From: Chloroflexota bacterium
GTDB lineage: Bacteria > Chloroflexota > Anaerolineae > Promineifilales > Promineifilaceae
Direction: 5' to 3'
NCBI GenBank assembly: GCA_014584575.1
Contig: JACTMP010000035.1
Coordinates: 62,544-126,543, forward strand
DNA: 64,000 nucleotides
Shown in pieces: positions 17,716 through 26,895 of the stretch (the first letter of the stretch is position 1; each line of letters opens with the position of its first letter). Under the pieces are notes generated by a model, which was not told where the DNA came from, ran no database searches, and worked only from the letters and a program-made list of their open reading frames with translations. A program made the position numbers and the translations under genes.

Positions 17716-20700
17716 ATGACCGATAAACTCGTTATTTCCACATTAGGGCCGCTGAACATTGAGTTAAACGGCCGTACCCTCACCCCATCTCTCTCCCGCA
17801 AAGCCCAGGCGCTGCTGGTTTACGTGGCCTGCCAGCCGCGCCCGGTGGCCCGTGAACTATTGACCACCCTGCTGTGGGCGGACAGCAGCGGCGAGCAGGG
17901 CATGACCAACCTGCGCAAAACGCTGTCCGAAGTGCGTCGCTGGCTGCCCGACCACCTGCTGGCAGAGCGGCAGAACATCAGCCTGGCCCAACCATTCTGG
18001 CTGGATGTGGCCGATTTGGGCCGCCTGCTGCCCGCCGAGGCAGAAGCAGAGCCAGATATGGAGCGGCTGGCAACGGCCGTGTCCTTCTATCGCGGCCCCT
18101 TTTTAGCTGACCTCTTTTTGCCCGATTGCCCCGACCTGATGTTGTGGATTACCTTGCAGCGTGAGCAGGTGCGGCAAAAGGTGATCAATGCCCTGCACAC
18201 ATTGGCCAACCACTGTCTGCGGCAGCGGCGTTACAGCAAGGGTGTGGCCTATGCCCGGCAGTTGGTGGAACTGGAACCGCTCAGCGAAGCAACCAGCCGC
18301 ACCCTGATGCTGCTGCTGGCGCGTAGCGGGCAGGCCCCGCTCGCCCTGGCCGAATATGACCGCTGCCGCAAACAACTGCGGGCAGAATTAGGGGTAGAAC
18401 CTACGGCCGTAACCCAATCATTACACCAGCGCATCAGTACGGCCGTCACTGCTCGACCCACCTTACCCACGCCCACTGTTTCCTTTCTCGGCCGTGAAGC
18501 GGAGTTAACACAGATCAACCAATACCTGGCTGACCCCACCCGGCGCTGGCTGACCATTACCGGGCCAGGCGGCGTGGGCAAAACCCGGCTGGCGCTGCAC
18601 ATCGCCACCGAGTGGGCGTATGACTTTTTGCACGGTGTTCATTTTGTCTCGCTGGCAGCGATTGATTCGGCAGCAACACTGGCAACCACGCTGGCGACGG
18701 CCGTGAATGCACCGCTGGCAGGGCCAGAACCACCGCAACAGCAGCTATTGAACTATCTCCGCCAGAAGGAACTGCTGCTGCTGGTAGATAACGGCGAACT
18801 GCTGCTGTCCCCTGGCCTGGATGAAGCGGCCGACATGCTGTCGGAGGTTTTGCAACATGCCCCTCAGGTGCGGCTGCTTGTCACCTCGCGGGAACGGTTC
18901 AACTACCAGGCGGAACAGGTGATCGCATTGGCCGGGCTGCCGGTTGACGATGAGACGAGCCTACAGCTTTTTGGCGCACGCGCCCGACAGGTGCAGCCCG
19001 ATTTTGCCATCACGCCAGAAACGCGGCCTGCTGTTGAACAGATTTGCCGGTTGGTAGATGGACTGCCGCTGGGCATTGAACTGGCAGCGGCCAGCCTGGC
19101 CACCTACTCCCCGGCTGAGATTGCTACCGGCCTGACGCAAACGCTTGACTTTTTGCAGCGGGAAGAGGCGGCTGCCCCTGGCAGCGGCCGTCGTGACGGC
19201 CGTCATCACAGTCTACGCGCCGTTTTTGAAAGCGCCTGGGAGCATTTAGCCGCGGATGAACAAACAACCATGACGGCCTTGTCCATCTTCCCCGGCAGTT
19301 TTACGGCCCTGGCGGCCCTGGCCATCGCCCAGGCCACGCCGCCGCTCTTGCTGGCGCTGGTGGACAAGTCTATGCTGCGCGTGATGGGTGAACGCTACCA
19401 GCTACATCAACTGCTGCGCCAGTTCGCCGCTGAAAAAGTGGCGGAGGGCACGGCCGTACAAACTCGTTTTGGGCTTTATTTTGCCCATTTTTTGCAGGGG
19501 CAGGCGGGGCGGCTGCACGGCCGTGAGCAGCAGCAGACATTACAGGCCATTGACGCGGAGACGGACAATATCCGCGCCGCCTGGCGCTGGCTGGTAGAAA
19601 ATGGGCAAACGGCGGCCATTTCCCAGGCGCTCTCCCCCTTGCACCACTTTTATGATATGCGCGGCCGTTTTGCGGAGGGGGAAGCCAGTTTCCGGCTGGC
19701 AGCGGAACAATATCAAGCTACAGGCCGCGCCGGGGATGATCAGATCGTGCTGGGCCGTTTATTGGCGCGCCAGGGTTTTTTTCTGGAACGGATGGGACGA
19801 CTGGAATCGGCGACCCACCATTTGCAAACCGGCCTGACCTTACTGGAAGGAACCGATGCCACCGAAGAAGCCTTTGTGCTGTCTCATCTAGGTCTGGTCG
19901 TCTACAACCAGGGGGCATATGAAGAGGCAGAAGCCTATTGCCGCCGCAGTCTGGAATTAAGCCGCCAGGTTGGGGCTGCCGACCAGGAGGCCAGCACCTT
20001 GCTCAACCTGAGCGCCTTGCTGCGCGAACAGGGGGATTACCCGGCGGCACGCCAATTAGTTGAGGAAAGTCTGACGCTGTTGCAGCAGGGTGGGGATGCG
20101 CGCCAGTTGGCGATCGGGCTGAAAGTGTTGGGCAGCCTGGCTGAAACTGAAGGCGATTTCGCCGCAGCCAATGCCTATTTCCAACAAAGCCTGGTCATTT
20201 GCCAGGAAATTGACGACCGGATGGGGCAGGCAGTGGTGTGCAGCAGCTTATGCCAGATCGCCCGGCAGCAGCAGGCGCTGCCGGAAGCGCAGGCGTGGGG
20301 GCAGCAGGCGTTGGCGCTCTTTCAGGAAATTGGCGATCTGTGGGGCATTGCCATTTCCTCGGTGCGGTTGGGGGAATTGGCGCTGGCGCAAACTGATTAT
20401 GCGGGAGCGCGGAAATTGTTCCAGACCGCCCTGGAGCTTTGCCAGGAGATGGGGGATCAGCGGGGCACGGCCGTATGCCTGTGCAATCTGGGTTATGTGG
20501 CCCTGGCGGTGGAACGGTTGGCGAAGGCGGGGGGGGTTTTTCACCAGGCGATCAAGATTGCCGCGAGCATCCAATTCATGCCGCTGCTGCTGAAAGCTAT
20601 TGCGGGCATGGCGCAGCTATACGACCAGACGGGGAAGACAACACCGGCCATAACACTGACCGCTTTCGTTCAGCAGCACCCGGCTACGGATGTGGCCACC

Positions 20701-20823
20701 CGCGCCCAGGCCGCTGGACTCTGGCAAAAGCTGGTAGGGTCACGGCCGTTAGACAGTGAACCAACAACAGCACCTGATCTGGACGCCATCCTGGAACTCG
20801 TTGAAGACGTAACTCATGGATAA
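17716..20823 (+). CDS. BTAD/SARP-like transcriptional activator with NB-ARC ATPase and TPRs
   Basis: A 1035-residue regulator of the AfsR/LuxR-MalT-like STAND class. Residues 1-95 resemble an OmpR-type winged helix (LGPLNIELNGRTL, RKAQALLVYVA), 100-250 the bacterial transcriptional activation domain (YRGPFLADL, YSKGVAYARQLVELEPL, EYDRCRKQLRAELG), about 259-600 an NB-ARC ATPase with FLGREAEL, P-loop TGPGGVGKTRLAL and LLLVDNGELLL as Walker B, then TPRs to the end. ATP-driven opening and DNA binding are known for the family; the inducer is unknown. It is divergent from the surface-protein cluster and probably regulates it (inference). It ends 6 bp before the stop of the opposing gene. Confidence 0.9.
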   Translation: MTDKLVISTLGPLNIELNGRTLTPSLSRKAQALLVYVACQPRPVARELLTTLLWADSSGEQGMTNLRKTLSEVRRWLPDHLLAERQNISLAQPFWLDVADLGRLLPAEAEAEPDMERLATAVSFYRGPFLADLFLPDCPDLMLWITLQREQVRQKVINALHTLANHCLRQRRYSKGVAYARQLVELEPLSEATSRTLMLLLARSGQAPLALAEYDRCRKQLRAELGVEPTAVTQSLHQRISTAVTARPTLPTPTVSFLGREAELTQINQYLADPTRRWLTITGPGGVGKTRLALHIATEWAYDFLHGVHFVSLAAIDSAATLATTLATAVNAPLAGPEPPQQQLLNYLRQKELLLLVDNGELLLSPGLDEAADMLSEVLQHAPQVRLLVTSRERFNYQAEQVIALAGLPVDDETSLQLFGARARQVQPDFAITPETRPAVEQICRLVDGLPLGIELAAASLATYSPAEIATGLTQTLDFLQREEAAAPGSGRRDGRHHSLRAVFESAWEHLAADEQTTMTALSIFPGSFTALAALAIAQATPPLLLALVDKSMLRVMGERYQLHQLLRQFAAEKVAEGTAVQTRFGLYFAHFLQGQAGRLHGREQQQTLQAIDAETDNIRAAWRWLVENGQTAAISQALSPLHHFYDMRGRFAEGEASFRLAAEQYQATGRAGDDQIVLGRLLARQGFFLERMGRLESATHHLQTGLTLLEGTDATEEAFVLSHLGLVVYNQGAYEEAEAYCRRSLELSRQVGAADQEASTLLNLSALLREQGDYPAARQLVEESLTLLQQGGDARQLAIGLKVLGSLAETEGDFAAANAYFQQSLVICQEIDDRMGQAVVCSSLCQIARQQQALPEAQAWGQQALALFQEIGDLWGIAISSVRLGELALAQTDYAGARKLFQTALELCQEMGDQRGTAVCLCNLGYVALAVERLAKAGGVFHQAIKIAASIQFMPLLLKAIAGMAQLYDQTGKTTPAITLTAFVQQHPATDVATRAQAAGLWQKLVGSRPLDSEPTTAPDLDAILELVEDVTHG

Positions 20824-20829
20824 CCTATT

Positions 20830-21969
20830 TCATGGCGCAAATTCAGCTATCGCCGCCCGGCCCACTATTTCCAGCGCTGTGTCACCCGACGGCGGCTGCA
20901 TGGACCCAGCGCGGGCATCGCGGAAATAGCGCTCCAACGGCAAGGTACGGGTGATGGCCGAGCCGCCGGCAATACGCAGCGCCTGGTCTGTCACGTCGTT
21001 AGCCGTTTCCGTCACCATCGTCTTGGCGGCAGCGAGACGGGCGCTCATCGCCTGCCGGTCGGCATCACGGCCGTGCCAACCCGCCGCCACCTCCATCAAC
21101 AAACTGCGCGCCGCCTGCAAGGCCACGTCAATCTCGCCAATTTGCCGCTGAATTTTGGGCAGGGTGGCAATCGGTTTGCCCAGGGCAGTGGGTACACGCT
21201 CCAGCGCAAATTGGATAACGGCATTTCGGGCGGCGACGGCCGTGCCCAGATAGATCGCCGACATGATCATCGGAAACCAGACGTTTGGTACTGCCTTCGG
21301 GTCGCCGCGCTCCACCAGATAATCGCGGGGAATAGGCACATCGCTAAAAATCACGTCGTGGCTGTCGCTGGCGCGTAGACTGAGCGAATCGCTCCACGTC
21401 TCTTCCCAGGTAATGCCCGGCAAATCCGGGGTGATCAAAACCACGCCCGGTTCCCCTGCCACATTGACACGCACCAGCATATGGGTGAGATGTTTGCCGC
21501 CGGTTGACCAGGTTTTACGGCCGTTTATCAACCAGCCATCGGCAGTGGGCACGGCCGTCGTCGCCGGTAATCCCCCCCGCGATGGACTGCCCATTTCCGG
21601 TTCGCTGGCCAGCGAATTGAACAACGCCCCCTCGACCGCCGCCCGGCAAAACCGCTCATACCATACTTCATCCCAGGAGCAAACCTCCCGTTGGTGGCCG
21701 AAAATATGCACCTGCATCCCCGCTACTAACGCCGTGGAGGCGCTGCCCTGTGCCAGTTCCGCCTGCGCCGCCACACACTCTGCCAACGACAGCCCCATTC
21801 CACCAAATTCCACAGGCACACTCAGCCCCAGATAACCGGAGCTTTTCAAACTGTCCACATCCGCCTGAGGCAATGCACCCAGCAGGTCAGCCTCACCGGC
21901 CCGCGCTGCAAATTCGGTTGCCAGTTGTTGGGCCAGGGTCACGGCCGTTTGTCCATTTGTTTTGTGCAT
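20830..21969 (-). CDS. Acyl-CoA dehydrogenase family protein
   Basis: A 379-residue flavoprotein of the acyl-CoA dehydrogenase superfamily: an N-terminal helical domain (LGLSVPVEFGGMGLSLAE), a middle beta domain (DGWLINGRKTWSTGG, HDVIFSDVPIPRDYLV) and a C-terminal helical domain ending LERYFRDARAGSMQPPSGD, the usual FAD and dimer-contact segment. It would oxidise a thioester or a related substrate with FAD; the substrate cannot be told. The start is MHKTN at 21969 with AAGGAT 8 bases upstream, not the longer open frame from 22014, which runs into a heptamer array. No electron-transfer flavoprotein genes are nearby. Confidence 0.87.
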   Translation of the reverse strand: MHKTNGQTAVTLAQQLATEFAARAGEADLLGALPQADVDSLKSSGYLGLSVPVEFGGMGLSLAECVAAQAELAQGSASTALVAGMQVHIFGHQREVCSWDEVWYERFCRAAVEGALFNSLASEPEMGSPSRGGLPATTAVPTADGWLINGRKTWSTGGKHLTHMLVRVNVAGEPGVVLITPDLPGITWEETWSDSLSLRASDSHDVIFSDVPIPRDYLVERGDPKAVPNVWFPMIMSAIYLGTAVAARNAVIQFALERVPTALGKPIATLPKIQRQIGEIDVALQAARSLLMEVAAGWHGRDADRQAMSARLAAAKTMVTETANDVTDQALRIAGGSAITRTLPLERYFRDARAGSMQPPSGDTALEIVGRAAIAEFAP

Positions 21970-21981
21970 AGATATCCTTAT

Positions 21982-22030
21982 GGAGATTGGAGATTGGGGG
22001 TTTCGTAGTTCCAATCTCTAATCTTCACTC
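21982..22030. repeat. Heptamer array GGAGATT
   Basis: Seven 7-bp units (GGAGATT, GGAGATT, GGGGGTT, TCGTAGT, TCCAATC, TCTAATC, TTCACTC) lie just upstream of the acyl-CoA dehydrogenase start. The halves are loosely reverse-complementary. The same GGAGATT theme recurs at 63862. Confidence 0.7.
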
Positions 22031-22206
22031 TCATTTGCACTTGCCATCCCCGGCCATTCTAGCCACAATTACCCCTACAAGCCAACTGGCAACAGCCCAC
22101 CACAGCCTGCACAGAACGCAGTGAAGTGATGAACGAAAACAGGACGCCTATTCACAACATTTTGTCCGCGTCATCCGCGTAAATCCGCGTCCTATTGGAG
22201 ACGACC

Positions 22207-23196
22207 ATGCACAATTGGAGTAAACGGAAACGACTGGAAGCAGCCATTAACGACGAACAACCTGACCGCCTGCCGGTGGCTCTGTGGCGGCATTGGCCGG
22301 GGGATGACCAGGATTCCCGCGCCCTGGCAGCGGCCCACGTCAAATGGCAGCAAGATTGGGACTGGGATTTCCTCAAGGTTGGCCCTGCCAGCAGCTACTC
22401 GGTAGTGGATTGGGGTGTGCAAGACCGGTGGGTGGGGCATATCGAAGGCACCCGCGACTACATCCACCTGCCCATCCAAAACCCGGCCGATTGGGACAAA
22501 CTAAAACCACTTGATCCGTCTCAAGGAATGTTGGCGAAACAAATCGAGGCGTTACGGCTGATCGGCATGGCGTTGGGCGAAGAGACGCCCTTCATCGCCA
22601 CTATCTTTTCGCCACTCTCCCAGGCCAAACATCTGGCAGGCAATGAGCGCATGTTAAGCCATCTACGCGCAAACCCGCTGCGCCTCCGCCATGCCCTGGA
22701 AGTCATCACCGAAAGCACCATCCGCTTCATTGAGGCCGCCAAAAGCACGGGCATCAGCGGCATCTATTACGCTGTGCAGCACGCCCGTTATGCGCAGATG
22801 AGCAAGGAGGAGTTTTTGACCTACGGCCGTGACTACGACATCCACATCCTCACCGCCGCCAGCGACCTGTGGCTGAACATTGTTCATTTGCACAGTACAG
22901 ACATCATGTTTGACCTGGCCGGTGAATATCCGGCAGCGGCTATCAACTGGCATGATCGGGAAACGGGCTGGCGGCTGGCCGACGGGCTGCTATGGATACA
23001 AGGGGCAGCCAGCGGCGGCGTAGACCATTGGACGCTGCACCAGGAATCGCCCGAAGCCGCCCTGGTCGAAGCCCAAGACGCGCTGATGCAAACCAACGGC
23101 CGTCGCCTCATCCTGGGCACCGGCTGTGTGATGATGACCACCACCCCGCAGCGCAACATTCGCGCTCTACGTGAGTTTGTGGAAGGTGGCAAGTAG
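22207..23196 (+). CDS. Uroporphyrinogen decarboxylase-family protein (not HemE)
   Basis: A 329-residue URO-D fold protein: [23 protein letters not shown] at the N-terminus (read in two parts), [20 protein letters not shown], and the C-terminal [24 protein letters not shown] typical of the superfamily (GxGC...TP..Ni.a). The RQAGRY motif of true HemE is absent (WRHWPGD instead), so a methyltransferase-like or other URO-D function (MtaA/CmuA-like) is more likely than heme synthesis. ATG 22207 follows TTGGAG. Its last codons and TAG stop lie in a heptamer array that runs to the next gene, a GlcF-like protein, suggesting an operon. Confidence 0.82.
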   Translation: MHNWSKRKRLEAAINDEQPDRLPVALWRHWPGDDQDSRALAAAHVKWQQDWDWDFLKVGPASSYSVVDWGVQDRWVGHIEGTRDYIHLPIQNPADWDKLKPLDPSQGMLAKQIEALRLIGMALGEETPFIATIFSPLSQAKHLAGNERMLSHLRANPLRLRHALEVITESTIRFIEAAKSTGISGIYYAVQHARYAQMSKEEFLTYGRDYDIHILTAASDLWLNIVHLHSTDIMFDLAGEYPAAAINWHDRETGWRLADGLLWIQGAASGGVDHWTLHQESPEAALVEAQDALMQTNGRRLILGTGCVMMTTTPQRNIRALREFVEGGK

Positions 23197-23254
23197 CAGG
23201 TTGCAAGTGGCAAGTGGCAAGTACCTGCCACTTGCCACCTGCCACTGGCAACGG
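23185..23254. repeat. Heptamer array overlapping the URO-D 3' end
   Basis: Ten 7-bp units (GGTGGCA, AGTAGCA, GGTTGCA, AGTGGCA, AGTGGCA, AGTACCT, GCCACTT, GCCACCT, GCCACTG, GCAACGG). The first five are mirrored by the last as reverse complements, giving a hairpin. The TAG stop of the upstream gene is in unit 2 and the last four residues are encoded by the array; it ends just before the GGAAAG ribosome site of the next gene. Confidence 0.88.
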
Positions 23255-23264
23255 AAAGATAGCC

Positions 23265-24521
23265 ATGCAGCATAACATTAACCCCACCGAATACGGCCCC
23301 CGCGGGCAGGCTATGGCCGATGCCGTGCAATCCTGCGTTCACTGTGGTTTTTGCCTGGCCGCCTGCCCCACCTACGCGGTATTGGGCGAGGAGATGGATT
23401 CGCCGCGCGGCCGCATTGTGCTGATGAAAAATGTGCTGGAACACAACCTGCCCGTCGCCGAAGCGCAGCCGCACATTGACCGCTGCCTGGGCTGCCTGGG
23501 CTGCGTGCCCGCCTGCCCCTCTGGTGTGCCCTATGGTGACCTGCTGCTGGGCTACCGGGGGATGGTGGAGGTTGAACGGTCACGGCCGTTGCTGGACGCC
23601 ACTGCCCGCCGCCTGATCATCGAAACATTGCCCTACCCCACGCGCTTTCGCACGGCCGTGCGCACCGGCAAAATCGGCAAAACGGTGCAACGCGCTCTGC
23701 CATCTCAGTTTCAGGGCATGTTGAACATGCTGCCGGGCCAATTGCCCGCTGCCAAACCATTGCCTGCTATCTACCCGGCGCAGGGCGTGCGCCGGGCGCG
23801 GGTGGCGCTGCTGGCAGGCTGCGTGCAGCAGGTGTTAGCCCCAGAGATCAACTGGGCCACCCTGCATGTGCTGGCGGCCAACGGTGTAGAAACAGTCATC
23901 CCCGCCGGGCAAAACTGCTGCGGCGCGATTTTGATGCACATTGGCGAATTGGAACGGGCGCAGAAATTGGCCCAACCCAACATCGAACTTTTCCCGGCAG
24001 ATGTGGACGCCGTATTGACCAACGCCGCCGGTTGTGGGTCGGGTATGCACGAGTATGGGCTGCTGTTTGCGGGCACGGCCGTAGCCGAACAGGCTGCCGC
24101 GTTTGCCCACAAAGTAAAGGATGTGACCGTTTTTCTGGCCGAATTGGGATTCCACTCACCGCCAGGGCTACCCCAACCAGTGCGGGCCGTCTATCAGGAT
24201 GCCTGCCATTTGCGCCACGCCCAGGGGGTGATGAGTGCGCCACGTCAATTGCTCACGGCCGTGCCCAATTTGACCTTGCTGGAGTTGGATGATGGCGGAC
24301 TATGCTGCGGCTCGGCGGGCACGTATAACCTGGATCAGCCCGAAATCGCCGCCGAACTGGGCCGCCGCAAAGCCGAGCGCATCCGGCAAACCGGGGCAGA
24401 AGCGGTCATTTCCGGCAACATTGGCTGCATCACCCAGATACAGAGCCATCTGCGCCAGCCGCTCCCCATTTGGCACACCATGCAGGTCTTGGCCGAGAGC
24501 TACAAACAACGTGGCACTTGA
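23265..24521 (+). CDS. glcF: GlcF-like Fe-S subunit (CCG-domain heterodisulfide-reductase type)
   Basis: A 418-residue protein with two 4Fe-4S motifs ([12 protein letters not shown] near residue 24 and [12 protein letters not shown] near 75) and two CCG domains (...[12 protein letters not shown] and ...[11 protein letters not shown]). This is the architecture of the glycolate oxidase iron-sulfur subunit GlcF, which passes electrons from the FAD subunits to the quinone pool. The start is MQHNI at 23265 with GGAAAG upstream. No glcD or glcE lies in the window, so the partner is elsewhere or this is a related orphan. The TGA stop is within a short heptamer run. Confidence 0.87.
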   Translation: MQHNINPTEYGPRGQAMADAVQSCVHCGFCLAACPTYAVLGEEMDSPRGRIVLMKNVLEHNLPVAEAQPHIDRCLGCLGCVPACPSGVPYGDLLLGYRGMVEVERSRPLLDATARRLIIETLPYPTRFRTAVRTGKIGKTVQRALPSQFQGMLNMLPGQLPAAKPLPAIYPAQGVRRARVALLAGCVQQVLAPEINWATLHVLAANGVETVIPAGQNCCGAILMHIGELERAQKLAQPNIELFPADVDAVLTNAAGCGSGMHEYGLLFAGTAVAEQAAAFAHKVKDVTVFLAELGFHSPPGLPQPVRAVYQDACHLRHAQGVMSAPRQLLTAVPNLTLLELDDGGLCCGSAGTYNLDQPEIAAELGRRKAERIRQTGAEAVISGNIGCITQIQSHLRQPLPIWHTMQVLAESYKQRGT

Positions 24522-24572
24522 CACTTGGCACATGACACATAAATTCTCTTTGATCACGCATCACGCATCATG
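24510..24572. repeat. Short heptamer runs after glcF
   Basis: CGTGGCA, CTTGACA, CTTGGCA, CATGACA (24510-24537; the glcF TGA stop is in unit 2), then GATCACG, CATCACG, CATCATG (24552-24572). Two different heptamer themes are side by side. Confidence 0.6.
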
Positions 24573-24587
24573 GATTTCTGGAGGATC

Positions 24588-24615
24588 AAAAAAGCCCCCG
24601 GCTGTTGCCGGGGGC
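24588..24615 (-). terminator. Strong intrinsic terminator, minus strand
   Basis: Read on the minus strand: a perfect 9-bp stem GCCCCCGGC / GCCGGGGGC with an AACA loop followed by six T. It would end transcripts coming from the 24.6-24.93 kb non-coding block or from the minus-strand membrane-protein gene further upstream. On the plus strand, after glcF, the same hairpin lacks an immediate T-run. Confidence 0.88.
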
Positions 24616-24634
24616 CATTATTTTCGTCAGCGAA

Positions 24635-24752
24635 GGGACACCCTCTTTCAAATTTTTATCAGGCGTTTGGCTGTGCCCTTTGACCGCAAGTTTTCACTTC
24701 GTCCAGGCCGCCTTCCGACCGTCAAGGGGTTTTTTTATCTTTTAGGTGTCCC
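24635..24752. ncRNA. Compact structured element with GGGACACC inverted ends
   Basis: A 118-bp block is closed by perfect 8-bp inverted ends (24635-24642 GGGACACC, 24745-24752 GGTGTCCC). Nested inside is CCCTTTGAC (24676-24684) pairing with GTCAAGGGG (24721-24729), followed by seven T, which is a plus-strand terminator-like stem with a G-U pair. On the minus strand the same stem has a C-A mismatch. A TATACT box at 24768-24773 could drive minus-strand transcription into the terminator at 24588. It may be a small RNA, a miniature transposable element, or both. I do not recognise a known RNA family. Confidence 0.4.
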
Positions 24753-24883
24753 CTCGATATAAGATACAGTATAGGGGATTGCCGGGGAAATGCTGGCGAG
24801 TAGCCTACAAACAGGCTGTAAATTCGTTAGCAACGGCCGTGTACTTCAACACGCAAGCATAAACAAAACACAAAGTTAATCCC
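24753..24883. other. Non-coding remainder upstream of the structured element
   Basis: No open frame with a ribosome site. It contains the minus-strand TATACT box (24768-24773), a TAGCCTACAAACAGGCTG imperfect hairpin near 24801-24818 (AGCCT/AGGCT) and one ACGGCCGT. Confidence 0.4.
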
Positions 24884-24919
24884 GTAGACATCCGATTTTT
24901 TAGAAAAATCGGATGTCTA
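24884..24919. repeat. AGACATCCGAT hairpin repeat, copy 1
   Basis: Perfect 15-bp arms (24886-24900 and 24904-24918) with a TAG loop, preceded by GT so that the element starts GTAG. It is 8 bp past the stop of the minus-strand membrane-protein gene. Three relatives with the same 15-3-15 layout are at 41783, 43728 and 47875. Confidence 0.9.
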
Positions 24920-24926
24920 ACGGCAG

Positions 24927-25523
24927 CTATTCAGGTGCAAATGGCGCTTCTGTCACCAGGTGGGCTATCAGCAATTTGAGGTAAAAAACGGGCAAGAACC
25001 ATTCCAGACCAGGTGGATGGGGCAGGACGTAGAATGCCAGGAGCAAGGCAAGGAGATAGAAGGTGTAGGCAAACGGCCGTTGCAGATACAGCGGAACCTT
25101 CAAAATCAAAACAGTCGCCAGCATGAGATAACCATACACCACCGCCGCGTAGGCCCAATCGCCACCCAAAAACAGCCAGGCAACCAACAGCGGGTGCAAA
25201 AAATGCACGGCCACAAATTGCAGATGATCCCAGAGTATCGCTTCCGGCCGGTGATACCAGCGTTTGGCCGTAGCGGTGGCATTGGTAATCACCCCACCCA
25301 CCAGATCAAAGGCCAGCAGCGCCGCCACCAATAGCTGCATCGTTGACCAGCCCAGGTCGGCATAAATGGCATAAACCGGGGCCGCAATACCAGCAATGAC
25401 GGTTGGGATCAACATCAACCATTGTTCTGCATCGGTCGCTCCCGGCCCCACAAACTTGTCCCATGCCCCCGCCATCCCGGTGCGCGGTTGCGGCGGTGAC
25501 CAATTCACGGCGCGCTCATTCAT
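24927..25523 (-). CDS. Integral membrane protein of unknown function
   Basis: A 198-residue protein with about five hydrophobic segments (LMLIPTVIAGIAAPVYAI, MQLLVAALLAFDLVGGVI, FVAVHFLHPLLVAWLFL, YAAVVYGYLMLATVLIL, YTFYLLALLLAFYVL). There is a conserved-looking TAKRWYHRP loop and a His in each of two segments. No family is recognised. Its ATG is 3 bp after the stop of the FecR-like gene, so the two are very likely translated from one message. Confidence 0.8.
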   Translation of the reverse strand: MNERAVNWSPPQPRTGMAGAWDKFVGPGATDAEQWLMLIPTVIAGIAAPVYAIYADLGWSTMQLLVAALLAFDLVGGVITNATATAKRWYHRPEAILWDHLQFVAVHFLHPLLVAWLFLGGDWAYAAVVYGYLMLATVLILKVPLYLQRPFAYTFYLLALLLAFYVLPHPPGLEWFLPVFYLKLLIAHLVTEAPFAPE

Positions 25524-25526
25524 CGT

Positions 25527-26804
25527 CTACTCCTCAGCCAACAGGGCAATATCGTCCACTTCCACTTCAAAGCCATGACCAGAAAAGACAAGGCTGATGC
25601 TTTCAATGAATCTTGGTGGCAAACGGCCGTGCCGCGCCAACTCTTCCCGAAAATCAACTATCTCAAAAAAATAGTCCTGCTGTATCGGTACACGAATGTG
25701 CGGCCCCTGCACCATGGCACAGGTGGTACAACTATCCGGCGTCAGATTGGGGTCTACGTCACCGCTGGCAAAGAAGCCTTGCTGCCAGGTATTGCTGGCG
25801 CCGGCCTCATCCACATAATTCACCCGCACAAACAATGGGCACTCGCTGCCCTTCACACCACATACTCCCAAAGTCTCATTCAAAATGCGGAATGTCAACA
25901 GCAGTCGCAGTGAGGCCAATTCACTCACATCCTGGTTAATTGCCTGGCGCAAGGATACCTCAGCGTGACCCGTTCCCTGGCGTGTGATATTCAGCCGCGG
26001 ATCGCCGCCTACATCCAGGGTGCGCACCAGCCCCTCCGGCTGCGCCGCCAATTCCACGATCCAGGGATTCAAAATCCATTGCTCCCGGCTGCGGCTAAAA
26101 TCCCCGTTGGCAATCAGATTTCGCTCTGTACCTAACGGGCCCTCCGGCGGCGCTCCGGTGGGGATGCGGGCACGCGCCCCCGATTGCAGCGCCAATCTGC
26201 GACCATCGGCCTCAATATCAGCCCGGCCCGCCTGGACTGTCACCTGGGTGTCCTCTGGCGTAACCACCACTGCGTACTGGCCCGGCTGCGCCAGCGCCAG
26301 TTCTCCTTGTGGGGTAATCAGGCGCACGACGAACGGCCGTGTTTCATCCTGATTCACATTCAGCCGCACCCGGCCATTATCCAGGCGAGTGGTGAAGGTA
26401 CGGCCGTGATTACTCACCGCAAAACGTGGCGTTTCAGCCTCCAACAAATGAAAATCGGTATTACTGTATACCTGGATTGAGGCCAGCAATTGCTCACTTT
26501 CCGGCGGGCGCACCGACACCAATGCCGTGGCTGTGTTGCCTGTCAGCACGTGCTCGCCGGCAGTCACACTTTGCCCGGCATCGCCTACAATCGTCGCCCG
26601 GCGGCCACCTGCTTCATCATCAATGCCTACCGTTCCCTGATTGGCCTGCACCAACACACCCAACGGCCGTGTCGCGTTTTGTAGATAGGCATTAATCAAC
26701 ACCGGTGTACTGATGCAAATGAGGGTAAATATAACAAAGCTGATTATTAACACCGTCCAGGCCGTGCGTTGCCGTTCCAGACTTGATTTTTCATCGAGTA
26801 TCAT
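25527..26804 (-). CDS. Membrane-anchored FecR-like protein
   Basis: A 425-residue protein with one N-terminal membrane helix (residues about 16-36) and no lipobox. Residues about 50-220 resemble a FecR-type beta domain (GRRATIVGDAGQSVTAGEHV, LITPQGELALAQPGQYAVVV). The C-terminal part (NLIANGDFSRSREQW, then VEVDDIALL at the end) looks like a jelly-roll carbohydrate-binding-type module that starts with the common 'N-G-D-F' motif. Four Cys lie in pairs (CGVKGSEC, CTTC), perhaps disulfides. It is translationally adjacent to the small membrane protein downstream. Ligand unknown. Confidence 0.72.
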   Translation of the reverse strand: MILDEKSSLERQRTAWTVLIISFVIFTLICISTPVLINAYLQNATRPLGVLVQANQGTVGIDDEAGGRRATIVGDAGQSVTAGEHVLTGNTATALVSVRPPESEQLLASIQVYSNTDFHLLEAETPRFAVSNHGRTFTTRLDNGRVRLNVNQDETRPFVVRLITPQGELALAQPGQYAVVVTPEDTQVTVQAGRADIEADGRRLALQSGARARIPTGAPPEGPLGTERNLIANGDFSRSREQWILNPWIVELAAQPEGLVRTLDVGGDPRLNITRQGTGHAEVSLRQAINQDVSELASLRLLLTFRILNETLGVCGVKGSECPLFVRVNYVDEAGASNTWQQGFFASGDVDPNLTPDSCTTCAMVQGPHIRVPIQQDYFFEIVDFREELARHGRLPPRFIESISLVFSGHGFEVEVDDIALLAEE

Positions 26805-26895
26805 TTTTCACCAAGAATATCCGCGAAAACACAAAGGCTTTGGCCGAATCCAACCCCGGCGTCTCCGCGTAGCTGCGTTAAGTTTTCTGTTAAAT

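Noticed and set aside
24588..24752. T-box, 6S, SRP or RNase P RNA
   Set aside because: GGGUGUCCC and a terminator recall a T-box leader, but the specifier region and the T-box core are absent and no synthetase gene follows; the conserved cores of 6S, SRP and RNase P RNAs are not recognisable.
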